Shown: one piece after another, positions 15,780-24,460 of the stretch | Layout: each line of letters opens with the position of its first letter | Numbering within the stretch: position 1 is the stretch's first letter | Assembly (NCBI GenBank): GCA_905233895.1 | Contig: CAJOFL010000001.1 | Coordinates: 35,378-99,377, forward strand | Source: an uncultured Bacteroidales bacterium | GTDB taxonomy: Bacteria; Bacteroidota; Bacteroidia; Bacteroidales; P3 | Direction: 5' to 3' | Length of the DNA: 64,000 nt | The notes under the pieces: model-generated | What the model was told of the DNA's origin: nothing | Database searches by the model: none | What the model saw: the letters and a program-made list of their open reading frames with translations, nothing else | Program-made: the position numbers and the translations under genes

Positions 15780-17768
15780 ATGAGCAATATTTTATCAGGA
15801 ACAATCCGTCGCTTGACGCTGTTGTACAGGGTGTTGGCCATGTTGGTCACTGCTACGCTGGTGGTGGTCATTTTCCCCCACACGCGACAGGGTATGCACT
15901 ATGACTACAAGGTGGGTGCCATCTGGCGCGACGCCGACCTCATGGCACCATTCGACTTCGCGGTGATGAAATCGACCGACGAAATCAACGACGAGCAGGA
16001 GGCCGAGCGGCAGAAGGCCATCCTCTACTATCGAGTGAACGACTCGGCCCACGCCGTGGCCGCCGCGCGACTGGCCACCGTCGGTCGCAACCTCAACGCT
16101 GCCGACCGCCAGCATATGCGCCGCCAGATGGATAGCATCTACCGCATTGGCTATATTGCCACTCCGCATGGCACCAGCGACCTCCGTCAGCACAACATTG
16201 TGCTTCTCGACGGCAACGTGGGCAGCGAGCACCGTGCCCGCGAGTTTATATGCGAGGCCGACCTTGAGCCGTCGCTCCTGCGCGACAGTGTACTGGTGCC
16301 CGACATCGTTCTCGACGAGGCCCGCACCTCGCTCGAACTCGACTCGCGCCTCTCGCAGGTGAGCTACAGCAGCCGCATGGTGATGGCTGGCGAGCGTATT
16401 GTGGCCCGCGGCGAGGAGGTGACCGAGGAGAAGGCTCAGGTCATTGCCAGCCTCGAGGCTGAGAACGACCGCCGCTTTTCCGACAGCTACAGCCTCTTTG
16501 GCCAGTTGCTTGGCCAGATTATGCTGGCCGCTATGGCCCTTACTGCCCTCTACCTTTTCCTCCTCAACACACGTCACTCCATCCTCGGCGACAACCGTAA
16601 GGTGACCTTCGTGCTGGTTGTCATCATCTTTATCGCGGCCTTCACGGCATTGGTGGTGCGGGTGAACGACGCCTGGGTGCTGCTGGTGCCGATATGTATT
16701 GTGCCTATCCTTATGCGTGTCTTCTTCGACATGCGTGTTGCCCTTTACATCCACCTCACCACTGTCATCATCCTCGCCAGCCTGGTGCCCAATTCCTACG
16801 AATTCATCTTCTACCAGTTGGTTACCGGCATAATGAGCATCATCACCGTTCGCGAACTTGATAGGCGCAGCCAGTTCTTTATACTCGCCGGTGTGATATT
16901 CCTCAGTTACTCTATGATTTACACCTTTGGTGTGCTCAGCCAGGAGAGCAACCTGCAGCTCATCAACCCCGAACGCTACCTGATGTTCTTCCTCAACGCT
17001 CTGCTCACCCTGATGGCCTACCCGCTTATCTACCTCTTCGAGAAACTTTTCGGCATGACCACCAATCTGACCCTCATGGAACTTTCCAGCACCGGCCATC
17101 CCGCCCTGCGTGAGCTCTCGCGCCGTGCTCCGGGAACATTCCAGCATTCGATGCAGGTGGCCAACATTTCGGAGGATATGGTCAGCGAACTCGGCGGCAA
17201 CGCCCTCCTTGCCAAAGTCGGCGCCCTCTACCACGACATCGGCAAGATGGAGAACCCTCTGTATTTCACCGAAAACCAGTCGTCCGACTTCAATCCACAT
17301 GACGAACTGGACTACGGCGAGAGTGCGCAGATAATCACTCGCCACGTGACCGACGGCCTCGACCTGGCCCGCAAGTACCGCCTCCCGTCCGAGGTGCAGG
17401 ATTTCATCCGCACCCACCACGGTACCACATACACGGGCTACTTCTATGCCAAGGAACTGGAACGCCATCCCGACGGCGGTTTCGACCAGGGCCTCTTCCG
17501 CTATCCCGGTCCGCGTCCTTACTCGCGCGAGACTGCAGTAGTAATGATTGTCGATACCGTCGAGGCCGCCTGCCGCAGCCTCAAGGTGCACACCAAGGAG
17601 AACACCGACCGGATGATTGACAGCCTTATCGACGCAAAGGTAAATGAGGGCCAGCTCGACAACAGTCCGCTAACCTACGGTGATCTGGCCCGTATTCGCC
17701 AGATACTGAAAAACAAGATGATGAGCATCTACCACGTCCGTGTGGAGTACCCCACCATGAAGAAATGA
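15780..17768 (+). CDS. 7TM-HD family phosphohydrolase (PgpH-like)
   Basis: The 662 residues match the PgpH architecture. There is an N-terminal membrane helix (about 13-33) and an extracytoplasmic 7TMR-HDED domain to about 235. Seven membrane helices follow (about 240-435), then a cytoplasmic HD domain with RAPGTFQHSMQVANISEDM and the metal site LYHDIGKM near residue 484. PgpH enzymes hydrolyse cyclic di-AMP to pApA, so a signalling role is likely by family; activity is not shown by sequence alone. It has its own promoter and is followed after 33 bp by the YfhO-type gene. Confidence 0.9.
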   Translation: MSNILSGTIRRLTLLYRVLAMLVTATLVVVIFPHTRQGMHYDYKVGAIWRDADLMAPFDFAVMKSTDEINDEQEAERQKAILYYRVNDSAHAVAAARLATVGRNLNAADRQHMRRQMDSIYRIGYIATPHGTSDLRQHNIVLLDGNVGSEHRAREFICEADLEPSLLRDSVLVPDIVLDEARTSLELDSRLSQVSYSSRMVMAGERIVARGEEVTEEKAQVIASLEAENDRRFSDSYSLFGQLLGQIMLAAMALTALYLFLLNTRHSILGDNRKVTFVLVVIIFIAAFTALVVRVNDAWVLLVPICIVPILMRVFFDMRVALYIHLTTVIILASLVPNSYEFIFYQLVTGIMSIITVRELDRRSQFFILAGVIFLSYSMIYTFGVLSQESNLQLINPERYLMFFLNALLTLMAYPLIYLFEKLFGMTTNLTLMELSSTGHPALRELSRRAPGTFQHSMQVANISEDMVSELGGNALLAKVGALYHDIGKMENPLYFTENQSSDFNPHDELDYGESAQIITRHVTDGLDLARKYRLPSEVQDFIRTHHGTTYTGYFYAKELERHPDGGFDQGLFRYPGPRPYSRETAVVMIVDTVEAACRSLKVHTKENTDRMIDSLIDAKVNEGQLDNSPLTYGDLARIRQILKNKMMSIYHVRVEYPTMKK

Positions 17769-17801
17769 AAAAACATTAATGAGAAACAGGAAAATCAGGA
17801 T

Positions 17802-20333
17802 ATGAAAAAGAATGTTTGGATACATTTGGCAATGATAGTGGCCATGTTCGCAGTGGCGTGCATCTACTTCTCGCCGGCCCTCTCCGGCAAGGTGGTGCGC
17901 CAGGGCGATACCCAGAAATTTGAGGCTATGGTCAAAGAAACCAAGGATTTCCATGCCAAGACCGGTGAATATGCTCTGTGGAACAGTTCGATGTTCGGCG
18001 GCATGCCTATCTACCAGGTTGGCGGCAACCCGCCGATGAAGAGCCTCTTCGCACCCCTCCGCGCCGTGGTTAACCTCGAAGTGCTTGGTCTCGGCCGCAG
18101 TGTCGGTGTGCTCTTCCTCTACCTGCTTGGCTTCTACCTTGCTTTGATTGTCCTGGGCTGCTCCCCGTGGTTGGCGCTCTTCGGCTCGTTGGCCTTCGGC
18201 CTCGGAAGCTATAACATAATCATCGTCGAAGCCGGACATATCTCCAAGGCGTGGGCTATGGCCATGATGGCTCCCATCCTGGCCGGCATGATACTCTGCT
18301 TCCGTAAGCCCAAGGAGGGCTGCGACAAAAAGAAAGACTGGCTCTGGGGCGGCCTCCTTTTCACACTTGCCCTTGGACTGCAGCTCAACTTCAACCACAT
18401 CCAGATTACCTACTATACCATTATAGGAGCTTTCTTCTTGGGCCTTGTCCACTTCATATACTCGCTCAAGGACAAGCGCCTGCCTGGCTTCGCCGCCGGA
18501 CTGGGTGTGTTGCTCCTCGGCTGCGCACTTGCTTTCGCTGGCAATGCCCGTTCGCTGATGGTCAGCCAGCAATATGCCAAGCAGACTATGCGCGGCGGCA
18601 ACGCCATCACCGTCACCCCCGAAGACCTTTACCACGACGGTGAGCCTGCCTCAATCAGTGGCAAGAAGAGCGGACTCGACATCGACTACGCCTTTTCGTG
18701 GAGCTATGGGGTGGGAGAGACCTACACCCTCCTTGTGCCCGGTGCCATGGGCGGAGGCAGCGGTGAACCCGTGAGTACCGAAAGCGCCTCGTACAAAAAC
18801 TTCCGTATCGACCAGGCACCCCTCTACTGGGGCAACCAGCCCTTCACCTCAGGCCCCGTATACTTTGGCGCCATAGTGGTGTTCCTCTTCATCATGGGTC
18901 TCATTCTGGTGAAAGGCCCCGAACGCTGGTGGATTCTGGCCGCTACGATACTGGCCATCCTGATGTCGTGGGGGCGTAACCTTATGCCCTTCAACGAGTG
19001 GCTCTTCAACCACCTGCCGCTCTACAACAAGTTCCGCACCCCCAGTATGAGCCTCGTCCTGGCCAATGTCTGCATGGTGCTTCTGGGAGTGCTTGGTATT
19101 CGCGAACTTTTCTCCTCCGAGGTTGATGCCAAGCGTAAGAAACTGGCGCTATATATTTCTGGAGGCGTCACTGCTGCGATGCTCCTCGTCGGCTTGCTGG
19201 TCAGCGGATCGCTTTCCTTCAGCGGAAGTGCCGACAGCCAGATGGCCGCACAGTACGGCGAGCAGTGGCCGCGGATTCAGGATATCTTCATCCAGGACCG
19301 CAAACACCTTTTCACCGCCGACACATGGCGCAGCCTCCTCTTTGTGGCCTTGGCTTTCGGTGCGCTGTGGTTCTACCTCTGGCGGAGCAACCGGAGTAAT
19401 CAGAAGAGTCAGACTACTTCGGCTACCGTCGTAAGCCTTGTCCTGATACTCCTCGTGGTCGTCGACCTTTGGGGTGTCGACCGCCGTTATCTTAACGACA
19501 AGAACTACATCACCGAGATGCAGGACCGCCTGCGCCCCGACCAGTGGGATCCCGTTATCGACCAGATGGCCGACCAATACGGCGACTGCGACTACCGTGT
19601 GCTCAACCTTGCCACCAACACATTCAATGACTCGAAGCCTGCCGCATTCCACCACCAGATTGGCGGCTACAGCGCTGTCAAAATGCGCCGCTATCAGGAT
19701 ATTATCGACTTCTACCTCTCGCGCCATATCAACATGAATGTGCTCAATATGCTCAACGCTCGCTATGTCGTCGTTAACAACGGGCAGGTGCAGCGCAATC
19801 CCCAGGCGCTGGGCAACGCATGGTTCGTCGGGAGCGCCAGAATGGTAGGCGATGCCAACGGCGAGATATTGGCTCTGAACACCATCAATCCCGCCACCGA
19901 GGCAGTGGTGAACTGGGCCGACGAGAAAAAACTTGACGAAATCGGCAAATCAGTCGTTGTTGAGGATGACACTGTATTCTCGCTAGCCTTCGACAGCACC
20001 GCCACCATCGTCATGGAGCACCAGAAGCCCTACAACCCCGACTATCTGAAGTACACCACCCACTCGCAGATCGCCCAACTGGCTGTCTTTAGTGAGATAT
20101 ACTACGAGCCCGACTGGCGCGTCTATATCGATGGAAAGCCCGCCGAGTACTTCCGGGTCAACTACATCCTCCGCGGCATGGTTATCCCGGAAGGCGACCA
20201 TGTTATTGAGTTTAAGGACGAGGCCCCACTGTTCCATAAGATGAATGCCGTCACCATTATAGGCTCAGTACTACTGGTGCTGCTGGCTGGTGGCGCGATA
20301 TTCTTGGTTTACCGCAAGCGCAAAGAGGCATGA
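17802..20333 (+). CDS. YfhO-family multi-pass membrane protein
   Basis: The 843 residues carry roughly a dozen membrane helices, a large extracytoplasmic region between about 555 and 800, and a final helix before the basic tail YRKRKEA. Segments such as FGGMPIYQ and FGLGSYNIIIVEAGH, plus the C-terminal NARYVVVN, fit YfhO. In Gram-positives YfhO-like proteins help modify lipoteichoic acid with sugars and are GT-C-like. In Bacteroidota the substrate is unknown. The gene overlaps the following glycosyltransferase by 4 bp (ATGA), which supports a role in surface glycosylation. Confidence 0.85.
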   Translation: MKKNVWIHLAMIVAMFAVACIYFSPALSGKVVRQGDTQKFEAMVKETKDFHAKTGEYALWNSSMFGGMPIYQVGGNPPMKSLFAPLRAVVNLEVLGLGRSVGVLFLYLLGFYLALIVLGCSPWLALFGSLAFGLGSYNIIIVEAGHISKAWAMAMMAPILAGMILCFRKPKEGCDKKKDWLWGGLLFTLALGLQLNFNHIQITYYTIIGAFFLGLVHFIYSLKDKRLPGFAAGLGVLLLGCALAFAGNARSLMVSQQYAKQTMRGGNAITVTPEDLYHDGEPASISGKKSGLDIDYAFSWSYGVGETYTLLVPGAMGGGSGEPVSTESASYKNFRIDQAPLYWGNQPFTSGPVYFGAIVVFLFIMGLILVKGPERWWILAATILAILMSWGRNLMPFNEWLFNHLPLYNKFRTPSMSLVLANVCMVLLGVLGIRELFSSEVDAKRKKLALYISGGVTAAMLLVGLLVSGSLSFSGSADSQMAAQYGEQWPRIQDIFIQDRKHLFTADTWRSLLFVALAFGALWFYLWRSNRSNQKSQTTSATVVSLVLILLVVVDLWGVDRRYLNDKNYITEMQDRLRPDQWDPVIDQMADQYGDCDYRVLNLATNTFNDSKPAAFHHQIGGYSAVKMRRYQDIIDFYLSRHINMNVLNMLNARYVVVNNGQVQRNPQALGNAWFVGSARMVGDANGEILALNTINPATEAVVNWADEKKLDEIGKSVVVEDDTVFSLAFDSTATIVMEHQKPYNPDYLKYTTHSQIAQLAVFSEIYYEPDWRVYIDGKPAEYFRVNYILRGMVIPEGDHVIEFKDEAPLFHKMNAVTIIGSVLLVLLAGGAIFLVYRKRKEA

Positions 20334-21466
20334 AGATTCTGATAATCCGCTACAAGAAGACCCTCGGTGTGCCGGAAGGCGGCGAACAGGGCAGCGAGAA
20401 GAACCTCGTGGTGCTTCAACAGATTGCCGGCAAGGAGAATGTCGACACCTACTTCATCCACGACGAGGCTCACCGCCGCACCCCGCTGGAATACCTGCAA
20501 GGCATCCTCAATATGCCTTTCGGCTACTATTTCGGACTAACACCCAAACGTGTCCGTGAGATTGTCACCATGGCGCAGGACTACGACGTAGTCTTTGTCG
20601 ACCGCTCCGTTTTCGGCATTGTTGCCAAACGTCTCAAAGAGACCGGCTACCGCGGCCATGTAGTGGCTTTCTTCCATAACGTCGAAGCCGTCTACTTCGC
20701 CGCCAAATATTCGAAATTCACCTTTCACCTTTCATCTTTCACCTTCCATCTCAATCCCCTCCGCTGGCTCGTGGTGTCCTGTGCCGACCGCAACGACCGC
20801 TGGAGTTGCCGCTATGCCGACCGCACCATAGCCCTCTCCCACCGCGACGACGACGAGCTCTTCCGCCGCTACCACCGCCGCGCCGACGTCCTCATCCCCG
20901 TCGCCTTCGTCGACCGCATGTCTACCGAACACTTAACACTTAACACTGAGCACTTAACACTCACTTCGGTTCCACCGAAGTGCATGTTCCTCGGGGCCTA
21001 CTTCCCCGCCAACGTCGAAGGCATCGAGTGGTTCGTCCGCAACGTGCTCCCGCATGTCGACATCCGCATGCAGATTGTAGGCAAAGGTATGGAAAAACTG
21101 AAAGATGCCGACTGGATGCAGTCCGACATCGAGATACTCGCCAACGTGCCCGACCTCGACCCGCTCTTCCTCGCCGCTGACATCATGGTGTTGCCCATCT
21201 TCAAAGGCAGCGGAATGAAAGTGAAAACCTGCGAAAGCCTCATGTTCGGCAAGAATATCATAGGCACCCCCGAAGCCTGGAGCGGCTACGAACTCGACTA
21301 CTCAAAAGCCGGTGCCTGCTGCTTCACCGCCGACGAGTTTATCGCTGCCATCAACGACTTCTGCGCCAGGCCCCGTCCTCGCTTCAACACCTACAGCCGA
21401 CAAATATTCACAAGCCAATACTCCGCCGACCGCATGGTTGACAAATTCCGCTCAGTATTGATTTAG
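20330..21466 (+). CDS. Glycosyltransferase (GT4/GT-B type) with two in-frame heptamer insertions
   Basis: The 378-residue protein shows a Rossmann-like start (MKILIIRYKKTLGVPEGG). Its C-terminal half has the usual GT-B donor-site features: GAYFPANVEGIEWFV, MQIVGKGMEKL, DIMVLPIFKGSGMKVKTCES and GTPEAWSGYEL. Two segments stand out. SKFTFHLSSFTFHLNP (about 129-144) and TEHLTLNTEHLTLTS (about 200-214) are encoded by tandem 7-bp repeats. They fall in the linker and loop parts of the N-terminal domain, so they are probably tolerated insertions. The gene overlaps the YfhO gene and ends convergently, one base from the CDP-glycerol transferase gene. Confidence 0.82.
   Translation: MKILIIRYKKTLGVPEGGEQGSEKNLVVLQQIAGKENVDTYFIHDEAHRRTPLEYLQGILNMPFGYYFGLTPKRVREIVTMAQDYDVVFVDRSVFGIVAKRLKETGYRGHVVAFFHNVEAVYFAAKYSKFTFHLSSFTFHLNPLRWLVVSCADRNDRWSCRYADRTIALSHRDDDELFRRYHRRADVLIPVAFVDRMSTEHLTLNTEHLTLTSVPPKCMFLGAYFPANVEGIEWFVRNVLPHVDIRMQIVGKGMEKLKDADWMQSDIEILANVPDLDPLFLAADIMVLPIFKGSGMKVKTCESLMFGKNIIGTPEAWSGYELDYSKAGACCFTADEFIAAINDFCARPRPRFNTYSRQIFTSQYSADRMVDKFRSVLI
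20714..20755. repeat. Heptamer tandem array (CCTTTCA type) inside a glycosyltransferase gene
   Basis: Units read AAATTCA, CCTTTCA, CCTTTCA, TCTTTCA, CCTTCCA, TCTCAAT. Six units (42 bp) keep the frame and encode FHLSSFTFHL-type residues. No related array was seen elsewhere in the window. Confidence 0.65.
20927..20961. repeat. Heptamer tandem array (TAACACT type) inside a glycosyltransferase gene
   Basis: Units read GAACACT, TAACACT, TAACACT, GAGCACT, TAACACT. Read in frame they encode a duplicated TEHLTLN peptide. The unit type also occurs (complement) in the intergenic array at 12755-12782. Confidence 0.7.
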
Positions 21467-22801
21467 TCACCTCTCACCTTCAATCAGCTCCTCTATCGTC
21501 GTCATGATATTCTCCGACGGCAGTTTGCCTTTATACGGCCCTAGATACTCCTCGAAGAACCGTTCGCGCCCTTCCTTCATCGGGTCGTTACCTCCCAACA
21601 CCACATCCTCGATGAAATGCTCTATCTCCTCGCGTGTGCGGCCGTGATAATGCTGCCCGAACGACATGATGCCGAAGTCGTTGAACACCTCCTCCGGATT
21701 ATTCTTCAGCAGATACATCACAGGCTTGCGCTGGTATAGATACTCCGTCGTGAAGCTGCAGCTGTCGTGCATCATCGCATCCGACCCGATAAAGAGGTCC
21801 TTATAGTCGCCCTCTTCCAGCTGGCAGTTCGGCATATCCACCCACTTGCGGTAATAGGCCTCCGTACGCTCCTCGCCCCACATCTCGATAAGCTTGAACT
21901 TCAAGAACTGATGCGGCTTGAAGGCAAACTGCACCCTGTCGGCATACTTCTCAGCCATCTCCAGCATCGTGTCACACACATCCAGGAACGTCGAAACAGT
22001 GAATGTTCCGTCAATCGTGTGATGCGGAGCCCAGATGATGCGCTTCTTCGCCACCTCCTGCTTCCGCCACACATCCTTTGGAGTATAGTCGTTCCTCAGA
22101 TACACCTCACACCCAGGGTAACCTGTCACATAGCAGTTCCTCCCCTTCGCGTGACTGTACTGCTCCGCAAAACGCTTGTGGATCGGAGTCTCCAGGAAAT
22201 AGCATCCGGCCATATTGATGGCCAGCTTGTCGAAATTGTTCTTGAACAGCTTCATCGACGTGAAACCGTACGATACATAGCATGTCAGCCTGTCCACAAA
22301 ATGATACGCGTGGTACTTCCTCTCCATATCTTTGTATGGACAGGTGAAGAAGACTATATCGGGGTTCAGAGTCTTCTTAATATCGACCCATTTCCCCGTC
22401 CTCTCGTCACGTGGAATTACATATTCGAAACCCCTCTCCTCCGCAAACTCGGCCGTGCGGCGCATTGTCTTCTCGTTCTCCTCCTCCGAGTAATTCTTAA
22501 AGACAGTGTATGGAATGATGACGATATACGGATGATACCTCTCGCTCTCCTGCATCGCTTTGAACACATAGTCCAACTTCCACATTCCAGGCACCGCTAG
22601 GATGAATGCCACCTCCAGCTGCTCCTTGCCCTGCAGCTTTCTTGTACCGCGCAGCGTGCGCTTCCTCGCCCATTTTATCCACCAGTGGTACAAAAAGGGA
22701 ACATGCGTCCTTATCACGTCAGGATAATGAAACAGAATGCGGAACTCGTAAATCAACGGCGACTCCACATTCCTCTTCTTCAATGTAGCCAGCAGCGACA
22801 T
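21467..22801 (-). CDS. CDP-glycerol/CDP-ribitol polyolphosphotransferase family protein (TagF/TarL-like)
   Basis: The 444 residues match the Glyphos_transf domain, whose members move glycerol-phosphate or ribitol-phosphate from the CDP-activated form onto a growing polymer. Visible family features are IIWAPHHTIDG near residue 257, FAFKPHQFL near 297, and the DSCSFTTEYLY/KPVMYLL segment near 340-360, which corresponds to the DYSS...D region of TagF. The N-terminal part binds the membrane in Gram-positives; here it is short. It is the third gene of a unit with an SDR reductase and a polyol cytidylyltransferase, which would make the CDP-polyol donor. Confidence 0.85.
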   Translation of the reverse strand: MSLLATLKKRNVESPLIYEFRILFHYPDVIRTHVPFLYHWWIKWARKRTLRGTRKLQGKEQLEVAFILAVPGMWKLDYVFKAMQESERYHPYIVIIPYTVFKNYSEEENEKTMRRTAEFAEERGFEYVIPRDERTGKWVDIKKTLNPDIVFFTCPYKDMERKYHAYHFVDRLTCYVSYGFTSMKLFKNNFDKLAINMAGCYFLETPIHKRFAEQYSHAKGRNCYVTGYPGCEVYLRNDYTPKDVWRKQEVAKKRIIWAPHHTIDGTFTVSTFLDVCDTMLEMAEKYADRVQFAFKPHQFLKFKLIEMWGEERTEAYYRKWVDMPNCQLEEGDYKDLFIGSDAMMHDSCSFTTEYLYQRKPVMYLLKNNPEEVFNDFGIMSFGQHYHGRTREEIEHFIEDVVLGGNDPMKEGRERFFEEYLGPYKGKLPSENIMTTIEELIEGER

Positions 22802-22810
22802 ACCAACACT

Positions 22811-23524
22811 CTATTTTCTCATTTGTTTGCGGATGACGATGTTCTGTCCGTCAAGACAGCGTTCCTCAGGGCTTAGGAGGTTGCAAATAACATCAGCCAC
22901 TTCTTCTGGTTGCATGATGGTTGTGGGATCCTCGTCTGGGGCAAGGCGGCGACGTAACTTTGTAGCGCAACGACCTGGTGAGACGCAGTATACCATAATA
23001 CCGTATTCCGACAGTTCGGCTGTTAGAGTTTCAGACATTGAGATTACTGCTGCTTTGGACGAGGCATAACTTAGCCAGCCTGGACGCGGTGTCATGCCGG
23101 CCGTAGAGGCTACGTTGAGAATCTTGCCACCATTTTGGCGCATATGCTTTACACATTCACGCATAAACATGAATGGGGCATATACATTCACCTTGTAGGT
23201 TAATTCGAAACTATCGAGAGTGGTAGTCAGTAGCGGTTGCGGGTCGGTATAGCCTGCTATGTTCAGCAAGGCTTCAATGTCACCGAAGTCGTTGGCTATA
23301 TTAGTGACAAGGCTGGGTATCTCTTCAGGAGTGGAAAGGTCAATATAGTATAATTTCATGCTTTCGGCAGGAATGTATTTGGCCATCTCCTTTGCCGTAA
23401 CGTCCATGTCTTCACGGTTTCGGCCAATAAGTGCATAATGGCTATAGTAACCGCACTGTGCCAGTTTTATGGCTGTGGCTCTTCCGATGCCGGAGCCAAT
23501 GCCTGTAATGATGCAAGTAGCCAT
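22811..23524 (-). CDS. SDR-family reductase, probably polyol-phosphate forming (Bcs1 C-domain-like)
   Basis: The start is set at MATCIITGIGSGIG; the longer frame overlaps the upstream gene and adds nothing domain-like. The 237 residues are a classical short-chain dehydrogenase with NAD(P) motif TGIGSGIG (7-14), a NIAG-type motif and the catalytic YASSK. It lies 4 bp after a TarI-like cytidylyltransferase. In Haemophilus Bcs1 the same two activities are fused: an SDR reduces ribulose 5-phosphate to ribitol 5-phosphate and the IspD-like domain makes CDP-ribitol. The ribitol assignment is inferred from this context. Confidence 0.85.
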   Translation of the reverse strand: MATCIITGIGSGIGRATAIKLAQCGYYSHYALIGRNREDMDVTAKEMAKYIPAESMKLYYIDLSTPEEIPSLVTNIANDFGDIEALLNIAGYTDPQPLLTTTLDSFELTYKVNVYAPFMFMRECVKHMRQNGGKILNVASTAGMTPRPGWLSYASSKAAVISMSETLTAELSEYGIMVYCVSPGRCATKLRRRLAPDEDPTTIMQPEEVADVICNLLSPEERCLDGQNIVIRKQMRK

Positions 23525-23528
23525 AGTA

Positions 23529-24212
23529 TTATTTCCTCCTTCTGAATATATCGTCGTAAATCTGTTCTCCGGCAAGCATGTCGATACGGGTTGTGAGTTT
23601 TACGTTGTATGGCATGCCTTCGCATATCTTGATTGGCACCTCTGGGTGATATTTGTATACCATGGCGGCATCTTCTGTGAACTCCGAGCCATCGGCGGCT
23701 GCCTTCTCATGCACTTCGCGCAGCAGTGAGGTCTGGAACTTCTGCGGAAGTTGTACGTTTACCAGGCTTGACCGGTCCAGCAGGCCTTCGACATATTCAT
23801 GCCCTTTCAGCACCGAGAACGGAATGCTGTAGCCAAGCATTGCGTTGCGCTCCTTGACGGCAATCAAGCGCTCGAAATCTTCAATCTTCACGAACGGTCT
23901 GGCAGCTTCGTGAACAATGACATCGTCGTTCGTGACGAGTGCAAGGCCATTGCGCACGGATTCCTGCCTTGTTGCGCCTGCGGGGGCAAACCGAACAGGA
24001 ACATGCACTCCATACTGGTCAAGCATCAATGATATGGAGGATTCATACTCTTTAGCACAGACAATTACTACATCGGAAATGCTGTTGATTTGGTCAACAC
24101 GTTCAAGAATGTGCATGATTACAGGTTTGCCAGCCAAGAGCATGTATTGCTTGGGAACGGAATTCTGCATCCGACTTCCGGTTCCACCCGACAAGAAGAG
24201 AAGTGTATACAT
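23529..24212 (-). CDS. IspD/TarI-like polyol-phosphate cytidylyltransferase, copy A
   Basis: The start MYTLLFLSGGTGSRM is chosen because it is the family's nucleotide-binding loop at the N-terminus; upstream codons are AT-rich and non-conserved. The 227 residues have SGGTGSRM (8-15), PKQYM, the HEAARPF segment (usual DAARPF), and a late YNVKLTTRIDM (usual NIKVTTPEDL). The family includes MEP-pathway IspD and ribitol/glycerol-phosphate cytidylyltransferases. The SDR and CDP-polyol transferase downstream favour the polyol role. A TATCTTTG box lies 35 bp upstream. Confidence 0.85.
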   Translation of the reverse strand: MYTLLFLSGGTGSRMQNSVPKQYMLLAGKPVIMHILERVDQINSISDVVIVCAKEYESSISLMLDQYGVHVPVRFAPAGATRQESVRNGLALVTNDDVIVHEAARPFVKIEDFERLIAVKERNAMLGYSIPFSVLKGHEYVEGLLDRSSLVNVQLPQKFQTSLLREVHEKAAADGSEFTEDAAMVYKYHPEVPIKICEGMPYNVKLTTRIDMLAGEQIYDDIFRRRK

Positions 24213-24246
24213 ATTTCTCGTCAATATTATGTGGTTTCTTCGGATG

Positions 24247-24254
24247 CAAAGATA
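24247..24254 (-). promoter_or_regulatory. Promoter -7 box for the CDP-polyol operon
   Basis: The minus strand reads TATCTTTG, 35 bp upstream of the cytidylyltransferase start. The spacer 24213-24460 also holds the plus-strand box at 24427 for the divergent gene and is otherwise AT-rich and featureless. Confidence 0.65.
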
Positions 24255-24426
24255 CAATAAAAAATGTAATTGGCAATAAATAAAAAACATACGATAATTT
24301 CTTTTGTGCTAATAGGTTGATATATATGCTGTTGTGATAATTGTCTTGGAAACGCTGTGCGTCAGATAAATATTCAAAAATGTTCGTGAAGAAACGTTTT
24401 TTTAGGTATATTAGTGGAAAAATGTG

Positions 24427-24434
24427 TATCTTTG
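24427..24434 (+). promoter_or_regulatory. Promoter -7 box for the glycosyltransferase-like two-TM gene
   Basis: TATCTTTG matches TAnnTTTG and ends 26 bp before the ATG at 24461. A GAAATAAG stretch before the start is the only ribosome-site candidate, as is usual in AT-rich Bacteroidota leaders. Confidence 0.65.
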
Positions 24435-24460
24435 CACCGAAATTGAAATAAGTTGAAAAA

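Noticed and set aside
15795..17591. Long antisense open frame opposite the 7TM-HD gene
   Set aside because: No domain or start context; the plus strand encodes a full 7TM-HD protein.
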